From Candidatus Zixiibacteriota bacterium (GTDB lineage Bacteria; Zixibacteria; MSB-5A5; GN15; PGXB01): a DNA stretch of 7,522 nucleotides. The DNA is taken from assembly GCA_026397495.1 (NCBI GenBank), contig JAPLUS010000362.1, positions 1 through 7,522 on the forward strand, read 5' to 3'. Each line of letters begins with the position of its first letter. The first letter of the stretch is position 1. The notes under the pieces are model-generated. The model was not told where the DNA came from, did not search any database, and was given only the letters and a program-made list of their open reading frames with translations. This document shows, in pieces, positions 1 through 5,899 of this stretch. The translations under genes were made by a program, and so were the position numbers.

Positions 1-425
1 GGTTTTCCCTTCGCCGTCATCTGCATCTGATCCAGCAATCTTGGTTTTCTATTTCCCGCCATTATGGGCAATATTTCTTCGTCCTGTTGTTCCACTGGCT
101 GTCCAGAATATCCCGTCGCCGGAGATAAGCCGCTCCTGGATAAAGAGGTGGGAAGAATTTTACCCAAAGAGGAGAAAAGTTTCTTGAGTTTTTTTCTAAT
201 ATAGAGAAAAGCCAATACCGCCAGGGCGAGAAGACCGATTTTTTTCCCAATATCAAAATAGAAATTCTGCTGGACTATCTTATCCAATTTTTCCTGTTCG
301 AATTCCATTGAGGTTCTATCAAAAGCTAAATTGACCACTTCAATTTGGTCATTTCTCTGTGCATCAAAACCGACGGCATTCTTGATAATAGCGTTGATTC
401 TATCAATTTCTTCTTGTGGGCGCGG
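1..425 (-). pseudogene. fliF: fliF 3' part, beyond an in-frame stop (C-terminal FliF, runs off window)
   Basis: Reading on in the fliF frame past the TAA at 426-428 gives about 141 codons with no further stop, up to the window edge. The product is plainly the FliF C-terminus: it has the family's hallmark GFDAQRNDQIEVVNLAF about 20 codons after the stop. A single hydrophobic membrane segment follows (roughly 198-242, GLLALAVLAFLY) flanked by lysines, then a polar cytoplasmic tail. In the family the extreme C-terminus of that tail binds FliG; it lies beyond the window. No credible Shine-Dalgarno and start codon directly follows the stop, so this part would not be made as a separate protein. I therefore treat it as the separated distal part of fliF. 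It is in the same frame as the upstream part, so one base change (for example CAA to TAA) explains the break. Confidence 0.85.
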
Positions 426-1529
426 TTAATAGACCGGCTGCTTTGTGCCGTCGGCATTTTCCACTGTTTTATATAGACCATCAAGCAAAACCGCTATTGA
501 CAGTCGTTTAATGCTGCCGACCGAATTTACCATATGCTCAACAGTTTTATTAATCTCATAGTTAGTTACGGCCGTTTCAACCTTATTGTCATCGCGACTT
601 TCGGCATTCTGTTCCTGTTTGTCGGAGGCTGACTTGGACTCGCTGCTTTTCTCCTCGCTTCTGACTACTTGGGAATTAGGATCATAGAGTTCCGAGGTTT
701 TTTCCAATTGCTGGAAATCAAGCTCAGCCGTAACACGAACAACCGATTTCCCCTGGCCAATTACGTCATTAAGCATTGATTGGGCCTTATGCTCCAAGTA
801 TTGCTCTACACTTTGTCGCACCTCCAACTGCGATGAAGAAAGTCCGGCTAAAGCGTCAGATTCCACTGCCGACGATAGAAGCTCCCCGTTATAATCAATA
901 ATTGAAATATTCTGCCCCTTAAGACCCTCTACTGAAGAAGCAACCAAATGGGTGATTCCGGACAATTGTGATTTTGATAACCCTCCCCCATGTCTCAATT
1001 TGAGCACGACCGACGCCGTCGCCTCTTGCTTATCTTCCTTGAAAAGGCGCTCTTTGGGCATGACAATATGAACTCGCGCCGCCTCAACAGCCGATAACTG
1101 CATGATCGTTTTCATCAGCTCCCCTTCAAGAGCCCGCCTATAATTAAGGTTTTGCAGGAATTCAGTCATACCCAGGTTTGATTTGTCAAATATGGCATAG
1201 CCTACATTCCCTGATCGGGGCAATCCCTGTGAAGCCAATGAAATTCTCAGCTTATAGACATCATCAGAGGAAACCATAATGGTTGTTCCCCCGTCTGCCA
1301 ATTTATACGGTATACTCTGTTCGGTCAGTTGATTTACCACCTCACCCGCCTCGGCCGCCTCAAGATTGGAATAGAGAACCGAATAATTAATGCTCTTGAC
1401 CCAGCTGCCGACAACCACCACCCCCACAATTATTCCGGCGACAACGGCAATTAATACCATTGCCTGACTTGGCGTCATAGCCCGTACAAAATCTGAGATG
1501 CTTTTAAAGAACGCTTTTAGATATTCCAT
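426..1529 (-). CDS. fliF: FliF, flagellar MS-ring protein, truncated by premature stop
   Basis: FliF builds the MS ring in the inner membrane, the base on which the rotor, export gate and rod assemble. This 367-codon frame starts with a short cytoplasmic segment and a first membrane helix (about residues 24-44). The periplasmic YscJ/FliF ring-building domain follows, containing LYSNL, LASQGLP and RALEGEL and the VHIVMPKERLF strand. Next come the second ring-building region and a polar Ser/Glu/Lys/Asp-rich stretch (about 290-315) typical of the FliF collar insertion. The start is supported by AGGA six bases upstream (1536-1539). The frame stops at TAA 426-428 within QPVY-stop-PRPQEEIDR, before the conserved C-terminal segment and second membrane helix. 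A truncated product would lack the FliG-binding tail and probably could not support a working motor. The stop could also be a sequencing error. Confidence 0.9.
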   Translation of the reverse strand: MEYLKAFFKSISDFVRAMTPSQAMVLIAVVAGIIVGVVVVGSWVKSINYSVLYSNLEAAEAGEVVNQLTEQSIPYKLADGGTTIMVSSDDVYKLRISLASQGLPRSGNVGYAIFDKSNLGMTEFLQNLNYRRALEGELMKTIMQLSAVEAARVHIVMPKERLFKEDKQEATASVVLKLRHGGGLSKSQLSGITHLVASSVEGLKGQNISIIDYNGELLSSAVESDALAGLSSSQLEVRQSVEQYLEHKAQSMLNDVIGQGKSVVRVTAELDFQQLEKTSELYDPNSQVVRSEEKSSESKSASDKQEQNAESRDDNKVETAVTNYEINKTVEHMVNSVGSIKRLSIAVLLDGLYKTVENADGTKQPVY

Positions 1530-1550
1530 TACAATTCCTATTTATGGTTG

Positions 1551-1570
1551 CCTGCCGTTCCGATGGCAGG
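1551..1570 (-). repeat. Short inverted repeat (hairpin) between fliE and fliF
   Basis: The transcript strand reads CCTGCCATCGGAACGGCAGG: a perfect 6-bp GC-rich stem around an 8-base loop. It lies in the 63-base gap between the fliE stop and the fliF start, ending about 21 bases before the fliF ATG and just upstream of its ribosome binding site. No T-run follows, so it is not a standard terminator. It may be an RNA-processing or translation-tuning hairpin, or one copy of a dispersed palindromic repeat. Confidence 0.45.
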
Positions 1571-1592
1571 TTTATTTGAGAATTTTATTTTC

Positions 1593-1904
1593 TTACATAG
1601 GCATTCTTACCAGAGTTTGGTAAGCGTCAACAAGTTTATTTCTAATCTCCAAAAGCAAATCCATTGTAATACCGGCTTCCTCAACGGCAATCATCACCTG
1701 ATGCAAATCGGCCGCTTCCCCTGTGGCAGCCAATTGCTGAGCTTGGGCCGCTTCAATCTGGGAACTATTGACGGAATCTATTAATTTCCCGAATACTTCT
1801 GTAAAACTGGGGCCCCCCTCTTCCTTCCCAACGGATAAACTATTCTGAATGTCGCTCTGGAGACCGGGTACCAGTTTACCTATTTGATTAACAGCGCCAC
1901 TCAT
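1593..1904 (-). CDS. fliE: FliE, MS-ring/rod junction protein
   Basis: FliE is a small, secreted basal-body protein that joins the MS ring to the proximal rod and is needed for flagellar type III export. The 103-residue product has normal family length. Its C-terminal half is characteristic: the stretch from ADLHQVMIAVEEAG through LLLEIRNKLVDAYQTLVRM is the amphipathic helical region that packs in the rod, with the usual ending of a Met-containing short tail. The N-terminus is polar and probably disordered, as usual. Its ATG overlaps the stop of the preceding small gene as ATGA (1901-1904), and the Shine-Dalgarno is weak, so translational coupling is likely. The gene looks intact and is followed by fliF, the common gene order. 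Confidence 0.93.
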   Translation of the reverse strand: MSGAVNQIGKLVPGLQSDIQNSLSVGKEEGGPSFTEVFGKLIDSVNSSQIEAAQAQQLAATGEAADLHQVMIAVEEAGITMDLLLEIRNKLVDAYQTLVRMPM

Positions 1905-2230
1905 AATCTGACATCCACAATATTCCCTAAACGAGATTTTTCGGACGTTCCTTTTTTCTCATAGGTCAGTCCTTCCGAACCGGCATTCTTGAACTTATCA
2001 AAGAGCATTTCAAGGGCTTTTCTCTCTTCCGTTGATAGCATATCAAGAAAATTGCCGTTCTTAAGTTGAACCGATAACTTTGAACCGGTAGCCTCCCCTT
2101 GACCGGGTATGACAACGCGGTCGGTCGGCCCTGGATTATTCACACTTTCCGTTGAAGTTGCTTTCTTATTAATCTGAGCTTCGCCTACTGTCTGACGATA
2201 CGCTTGGATTCCGATGGGATTGATTTTCAT
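1901..2230 (-). CDS. Small conserved-position protein of unknown function between flgC and fliE
   Basis: I do not recognise a named family for this 109-residue protein. It opens with MKINPIGIQAYRQT, resembling the start of several small flagellar proteins, and continues with a polar, Ser/Thr/Asn-rich stretch to about residue 60. An amphipathic helix follows (about 63-82, LSTEERKALEMLFDKF). It ends with a Lys-rich segment and LGNIVDVRL. No signal peptide, membrane helix or cysteine is present. A strong ribosome binding site (AGGAG plus AAAGGG, 2240-2250) overlaps the flgC stop, and its own stop overlaps the fliE start as ATGA. It is thus firmly built into the rod operon and is probably expressed with it. 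A rod or export accessory role is inference from position only. FlgM was considered, but the C-terminal anti-sigma-28 helices are not seen. Confidence 0.8.
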   Translation of the reverse strand: MKINPIGIQAYRQTVGEAQINKKATSTESVNNPGPTDRVVIPGQGEATGSKLSVQLKNGNFLDMLSTEERKALEMLFDKFKNAGSEGLTYEKKGTSEKSRLGNIVDVRL

Positions 2231-2248
2231 ATGCAGTTACCCTTTCTC

Positions 2249-2743
2249 CTATATATCGAGTGCATTTTTTGCCATTTCTTTGGCTGATAAAATTGCAGTT
2301 GTATTAGCTTCATAAGCTCTTGAGGCAGATATCATATCTACCATTTCATTGACAATCTCCACGTCCGGCATTTTGACATAACCTTTTTCATCGGCTTCAG
2401 GGTGACCGGGGTCATAAACCATCCGGAAGCTTGAAGCGGGATCTTCAACCTCTTTCCCTTCCGCTTTGGAAACTTCCATATCATCCCGCGATAATCGGGA
2501 AACCCCATTGAGATGGTTGGCATTGGTACGGACCAAATTGGTTTTGGCACCCGCCATGATATTACGGAAAGGTATTTGCTCTTCGGCGGCAGATACCATT
2601 ACTCGCTTGCGACGATAGGGCCCGCCTTTTTCGGTTTGGGTTGTTTCCGCATTGGCAATATTTTGGGCTACCACATCCATTTTCTTGCGCTGAAGAGTTA
2701 GGCCGGTAGCGGAGATTTCTATGGAACTGAATAATCCTGACAT
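2249..2743 (-). CDS. flgC: FlgC, proximal rod protein
   Basis: FlgC is a proximal rod subunit exported by the flagellar type III system and assembled above FliE and FlgB in the periplasm. The 164-residue product starts with MSGLFSSIEISATGLTLQRK and carries the rod/hook signature NIANAET (about residues 28-34), followed by GGPYRRKRV. It ends with the conserved C-terminal coiled-coil helix (about 131-164, containing VNEMVDMISASRAYEAN). These N- and C-terminal helices form the D0 domain shared by axial proteins. It is about 30 residues longer than the E. coli protein; the extra length is in the middle domain, which varies between phyla. The start has an AGG-type ribosome binding site overlapping the flgB stop (2751-2754), only eight bases from flgB, consistent with one operon. 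No lesion seen. Confidence 0.95.
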   Translation of the reverse strand: MSGLFSSIEISATGLTLQRKKMDVVAQNIANAETTQTEKGGPYRRKRVMVSAAEEQIPFRNIMAGAKTNLVRTNANHLNGVSRLSRDDMEVSKAEGKEVEDPASSFRMVYDPGHPEADEKGYVKMPDVEIVNEMVDMISASRAYEANTTAILSAKEMAKNALDI

Positions 2744-2751
2744 ATTGTTAC

Positions 2752-3168
2752 CTATTTGCTTCTAATAACAGTCTTGAGATTCTCGAATTTCTTGGCCAAT
2801 AGAGTAGCACCGATGCTATAATAGATTTGGTTTTGCGCCATATTGGCCACTTCTGTATCGGCGTTGACATTATTTATTCCATTACCATCTTTTGATTTAT
2901 TCACTATTATTTTGGAGCTGCCCTCACGACTTCTCATTGATGGAATATGCCCCGGATTGGTTGTCATTACCCCCAGATGGTTTTTATTCCCGACTGCCTT
3001 TTTCAATTCGCCTTGGAAATCTACATCTTTACTTTGGTATTTGGGAGTTGAGACATTAGCGATATTCCCAGCAATAAGTTTATGGCGAATTGAAGCGATA
3101 TCCAAGAATCTCTGCAACAGAGGGATACCACTTTTCTCAAAAACTGCCTTGTTTAATAAATCGGACAT
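2752..3168 (-). CDS. flgB: FlgB, proximal rod protein
   Basis: FlgB is the first proximal rod subunit, exported through the flagellar type III apparatus. From the ATG at 3168 the product is 138 residues, the usual family length. It begins MSDLLNKAVFEKSGIPLLQR and has the rod signature NIANVSTPKYQ (about 35-45) and a C-terminal helix with NQIYYSIGATLLAKKFENLK that matches the axial D0 helix. The open frame extends upstream to an ATG at 3225, but those extra 19 residues are not FlgB-like and would cover the -24/-12 promoter described below, so I reject that start. The ribosome binding site is weak (an ACGGG-type sequence in a very short leader). It is the first gene of the flgB-flgC-small gene-fliE-fliF unit. 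No lesion seen. Confidence 0.93.
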   Translation of the reverse strand: MSDLLNKAVFEKSGIPLLQRFLDIASIRHKLIAGNIANVSTPKYQSKDVDFQGELKKAVGNKNHLGVMTTNPGHIPSMRSREGSSKIIVNKSKDGNGINNVNADTEVANMAQNQIYYSIGATLLAKKFENLKTVIRSK

Positions 3169-3190
3169 ACCATTACCCGTCAGGACATTT

Positions 3191-3207
3191 AGCAAGGCTG
3201 ATGCCAA
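3191..3207 (-). promoter_or_regulatory. Sigma-54 (-24/-12) promoter of the flgB operon
   Basis: The minus strand reads TTGGCATCAGCCTTGCT. This matches the sigma-54 consensus TGGCAC-N5-TTGC at the essential GG (3204-3205) and GC (3192-3193) dinucleotides, with the exact 12-base spacing between them. It differs in the base after TGGCA. Predicted initiation is at about 3180, giving a leader of about 12 bases before the flgB ATG at 3168. It sits in the only sizeable gap of the window (3169-3298, between motB and flgB), and an NtrC-family regulator is encoded just upstream, so context agrees strongly. I could not identify a clear activator-binding palindrome in the rest of the gap. Confidence 0.82.
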
Positions 3208-3298
3208 ACCGTCACAATCGACCAAATGGATTGTTGTTCAATATATTACGAGGATCAATGAATGACCGGCGAGATCAGCTGTAAGGAATATTATGCCC

Positions 3299-4066
3299 TC
3301 AATTGGGTGAAAAAGTTTCCCTCGGCTTGTTTTCCTGCAGGATATAATTTAAAGAGCTTGGCTCTGCGGCTGTCATCTCTTCCGTTAAAACTACCACATC
3401 TACCCGCCGATTCTTGGCCAAGTTCTCGTCACCGCTATTAGCGACCATCGGGCGAAACTCACCATATCCGAGAGCGGAAATCTTGCGGGGATCGAACGCA
3501 TGCGATTCACAAAGGTAACGAACTACCTCCGTGGCTCTGGCTGATGAGAGTTCCCAATTCGATGGGTATTTGAGGGTATTTATCGGCCTATTGTCGGTGT
3601 GCCCCTCTATTCGAATATGGTTGGAAAGATTTTGAATATGTTGCGCAACCAAATCAAGTATTACTTTTGCCTTTGGTTCCAATATGGCAGAACCCACCTT
3701 AAAAAGAGCTGATTCCATAATGTGTATCACCAGACCTCGTTCGCTGACTTCAGTGCTGATTAACTTATCATCTTCCATCTGCTCAGCGCCCTTTTTAATG
3801 GCATCTCCGATTGATTTGAGATTGCCGATATTCAATACTCCCTGGCCCGCGGTAACTCCCATTTGATCGCCCCTCTTAATTACGACGGTTCCCCCTTTTA
3901 AAACTCCTGAAAGGGCTTCTGACATCCGGCCAAACTTCTTGGCGTCAACTTTCGACATCGAATACATAACGATAAAAAAGGCAAGGAGAAGTGTTATCAG
4001 ATCGGCATAGGTTAACAGCCATCTCTCAAGATTTTCATGTTCATCGGACTTTCTGTGGCGCGCCAT
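3299..4066 (-). CDS. motB: MotB, flagellar stator protein
   Basis: MotB is the peptidoglycan-anchoring stator subunit which, with MotA, forms the ion channel driving rotation. From the ATG at 4066 it has 255 residues. There is a short basic/polar cytoplasmic tail, then one membrane helix (about 17-37) with the motif LTYADLITLLLAFF; Asp22 is the essential ion-binding residue. A plug/linker region follows, then a C-terminal OmpA-like peptidoglycan-binding domain (about 110-228) with IEGHTDNRPI, NWELSSARA and LGYGEFRP...NRRVDV. The open frame runs upstream to 4168, but those 34 residues overlap the end of motA. GAGGAG (4077-4082), ten bases before 4066 and inside the motA end, decides the start. 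The spacing after motA is seven bases. The residues beside the channel Asp do not alone tell proton from sodium use. Looks intact. Confidence 0.95.
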   Translation of the reverse strand: MARHRKSDEHENLERWLLTYADLITLLLAFFIVMYSMSKVDAKKFGRMSEALSGVLKGGTVVIKRGDQMGVTAGQGVLNIGNLKSIGDAIKKGAEQMEDDKLISTEVSERGLVIHIMESALFKVGSAILEPKAKVILDLVAQHIQNLSNHIRIEGHTDNRPINTLKYPSNWELSSARATEVVRYLCESHAFDPRKISALGYGEFRPMVANSGDENLAKNRRVDVVVLTEEMTAAEPSSLNYILQENKPRETFSPN

Positions 4067-4073
4067 TTTCCAA

Positions 4074-5405
4074 TCACTCCTCAGCTCCACGCATCCTGGG
4101 AGCGATAAAGGATAAGAGCTTTGTTTTAACAACTCGCGGATTGTCGCCGGATTGGATAGAAATAACACCCTCCATAACTAAATCAAGGATTGCCAATTCT
4201 TCCTCATGGCGCAGTCTTAACTTATCGCTGAGAGGTAAATAGCAAAGATTGGCCAAAGCCACGCCCCACAGAGTGGCGATAAAAGCGCCGGCAATGGCCT
4301 CAGCCATTCGATCGGCATTGGAAGTATTACTAAGAGTATGAATTAACCCCAGGACGGTACCCATTATACCCAAGGTCGGTGAAAATCCCCCCATTTTTTG
4401 AAAGAACAAAATCCCTCTCTTGTGGCGATCTTCAATATATGCTATTTCAGTCTCCAATATTGTCTTTAGGGCTGTTATCTCAGTACCATCGATGACCAGT
4501 TGTATGGCCTTTTTGAAAAATGGGTTTCTTACATATCTCAGATCATTTTCAAGACCGAGTATCCCCTCACGGCGAGCCTTTTCAGACATTTTAACAATCA
4601 TATCAATAGTTTGGAGTGGGTCAGTGGATCTGGAGAAGAAGGCCAATTTGAGAAGATTGGGGATATTCCATATTGTTCTAATTGAAGTCGTTACGACCGA
4701 AGCGCCAATCGTTCCAACAATTACGATAACCATGGCCGGCAATTGAACAATGGCTCCCAGACGCCCACCCTCCATAAAAAAAGAGACTAGGACAGCGACT
4801 ATGCCAAGTAATAAACAACAAATAGTAGCTATTCGCGGAGTTATATTTAGAGCTTCCGCCGCCTTTGTCTTATTTCCTTGAAATTTTTCCAAGGTTTTTA
4901 AGATCAGATATTTTTCCCCTTCGGCCAAAGTCATATCCTGACTGAAACCAGCGGTTTTATCAGCCAATCTTCCCAAAGCCAGCTCTTTGGGAAAATCAGA
5001 TATTCCTAAATTTCCTTCCGATGAAGTAACCACAGCGCGTTCTATATAGTTTTCTAATTCCCTGATATTTCCCGGCCAGTGATACCGCATAAATAGTTTT
5101 AGGACGTTCTCATCCACCGATTGGATATTCTTATGATTTTCCCGGCTGCTTTTTTCAATGAAGTGATTCACCAATAAGGGAATGTCTTCCAGTCTCTCTC
5201 TTAGCGGAACTATATGAATTGGTATTACATTAAGACGATAATATAGATCTTCACGAAATTTCTTTTCCTGAATGGCTTCCTTCAAATTCCTGTTGGAGGT
5301 GGCAATTATTCTAACATCCACCTCTATTGAGGTGCCGGAACCAATTCTCTCAAATTCCCTTTCCTGCAATACCCTAAGAAGTTTTGCCTGCAATCCCAAG
5401 GGCAT
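4074..5405 (-). CDS. motA: Fused frame: C-terminal half of FlrC/NtrC-like activator joined to MotA
   Basis: This 443-residue frame starts at an internal Met of the activator AAA+ domain. Residues 1-191 are activator and 192-443 are MotA. MotA is the stator subunit that, with MotB, conducts ions and pushes on FliG. The MotA part begins IATICCLLLGIVAVLVSFF, its first membrane helix. A second helix follows, then the large cytoplasmic loop with RREGILGLE (charged residues that contact the rotor), GGFSPTLGIMGTVLGLIHTL, and a fourth helix near GAFIATLWGVALANLCYLPL with the conserved prolines. Only the usual one to three N-terminal residues (M or MD) are missing. The last clear activator codon is Arg at 4833-4835, and MotA begins at 4832. 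No MotA start with a ribosome binding site is left; the next Met (4775) would remove most of helix 1. The MotA body is intact and sits properly before motB, so the fusion looks like a deletion or an assembly joint rather than a designed protein. Confidence 0.85.
   Translation of the reverse strand: MPLGLQAKLLRVLQEREFERIGSGTSIEVDVRIIATSNRNLKEAIQEKKFREDLYYRLNVIPIHIVPLRERLEDIPLLVNHFIEKSSRENHKNIQSVDENVLKLFMRYHWPGNIRELENYIERAVVTSSEGNLGISDFPKELALGRLADKTAGFSQDMTLAEGEKYLILKTLEKFQGNKTKAAEALNITPRIATICCLLLGIVAVLVSFFMEGGRLGAIVQLPAMVIVIVGTIGASVVTTSIRTIWNIPNLLKLAFFSRSTDPLQTIDMIVKMSEKARREGILGLENDLRYVRNPFFKKAIQLVIDGTEITALKTILETEIAYIEDRHKRGILFFQKMGGFSPTLGIMGTVLGLIHTLSNTSNADRMAEAIAGAFIATLWGVALANLCYLPLSDKLRLRHEEELAILDLVMEGVISIQSGDNPRVVKTKLLSFIAPRMRGAEE
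4077..4082 (-). promoter_or_regulatory. Ribosome binding site of motB inside the motA 3' end
   Basis: GAGGAG lies over the last motA codons, ten bases before the ATG at 4066. It fixes the motB start against the longer open frame beginning at 4168 and suggests that motA and motB translation are coupled. Confidence 0.75.
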
Positions 5406-5456
5406 TTCTGATATTTCATCCAGCAGAAGGGTCCCGGTATGGGCTAGCTCAAACCG
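4833..5456 (-). pseudogene. flrC-like sigma-54 activator, 3' fragment (truncated AAA+ domain and Fis helix-turn-helix)
   Basis: The reading frame of the activator resumes at 5456 with RFELAHTGTLLLDEISEMPL, which contains Walker B (LLLDE). It then gives sensor I (IIATSNRNL), the arginine-finger region (FREDLYYRLNVIPI), sensor II (WPGNIRELENYIERAV) and a Fis-type DNA-binding helix pair (ILKTLEKFQGNKTKAAEALNITPR). The family arrangement before Walker B, namely Walker A (GESGTGKE-like) and the GAFTGA loop that contacts sigma-54, is absent. The helix-turn-helix is also cut after ITPR, where the family continues with TLRNKL-like residues. The fragment is out of frame with the receiver part (5444-5887). 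As read here it can neither bind ATP nor engage sigma-54. It is the 3' part of one broken gene, continuing in frame into motA. Confidence 0.85.
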
Positions 5457-5887
5457 GTCCCGACAATATTCTGGAATTGACTGATCAAATCGGAACGTAA
5501 TTGTCTATTCTCACGGCGTAAATTGATAAGCTCTGAGACTCGTACCAGCAGTAATTCTATGGCATCAGGTGAAATCGGTTTAAGCAGATAATCGTATGCT
5601 CCCAGTTTCATTGCTTTAACTGCATTTTCAACGGTTCCATAAGCAGTAATCATAATGGCAATAAGTTCCGGAAGAATCTCTTTGGCCTTCTGCAAGAGGG
5701 TGATTCCGTCCATTTCTTTCATCTTAATATCGGAAACCATCACATCATACGTTCTTTGGCTAATTCTTTCCAGCGCTTCTTCCCCCGATAATACCGATTC
5801 AACATGGCAGCCCGTTCGAGCCAATGTTTCCGTGAGAAAGGCATTGACCAGTTTATCATCATCAACTACAAGAATATTGAGTTTCAT
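5444..5887 (-). pseudogene. flrC-like sigma-54 response regulator, 5' fragment (receiver domain)
   Basis: This is the N-terminal receiver of an NtrC/FlrC-type flagellar regulator. A complete CheY-like fold is visible: the acidic cluster VVDDDK (residues 9-11), phosphoacceptor Asp53 in VSDIKM, Thr81 in MITAYG and Lys103 in LLKPIS. A charged linker helix (LRRENRQLRSDL) follows, then FQNIVG, the usual entry into the AAA+ domain. The frame then runs into a stop at 5444-5446 because it has been joined out of frame to the Walker B region (see 4833-5456). The start is good: GAGGG lies upstream of ATG 5887, and the kinase gene ends 12 bases before. The cognate kinase is most likely the preceding gene. 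Translated alone, it would be a stand-alone receiver of 147 residues, which could still accept phosphate but could not activate transcription. Confidence 0.88.
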
Positions 5888-5899
5888 ATTATTTCCCTC

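Noticed and set aside
62..256. 64-codon minus-strand frame inside the fliF 3' region
   Set aside because: It is out of frame with the clear FliF C-terminus that covers the same bases, so it is a shadow.
426..428. Programmed stop readthrough or codon reassignment in fliF
   Set aside because: The codon is TAA followed by C, not a usual readthrough context, and TAA, TAG and TGA all end other genes here; simple nonsense mutation or sequence error is the better reading.
1551..1570. Intrinsic terminator between fliE and fliF
   Set aside because: No T-run follows the stem on the transcribed strand, and fliE-fliF co-transcription is the usual arrangement.
1901..2230. Small gene as FlgM (anti-sigma-28)
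   Set aside because: Only the first residues resemble FlgM; the C-terminal anti-sigma helices are not present.
3169..3225. Longer FlgB start at ATG 3225
   Set aside because: The extra 19 residues are not FlgB-like and would overlap the -24/-12 promoter; the protein from 3168 has the family length and start.
2843..3265. Plus-strand open frames, including the 140-codon frame here and others opposite motB, motA, flrC and the kinase
   Set aside because: They lie antisense to well-recognised genes, show no domain-like sequence and are expected shadows of the coding frames.
4067..4168. Longer MotB start at ATG 4168
   Set aside because: It would overlap motA by about 95 bases, and the added residues do not resemble MotB; GAGGAG sits properly before ATG 4066.
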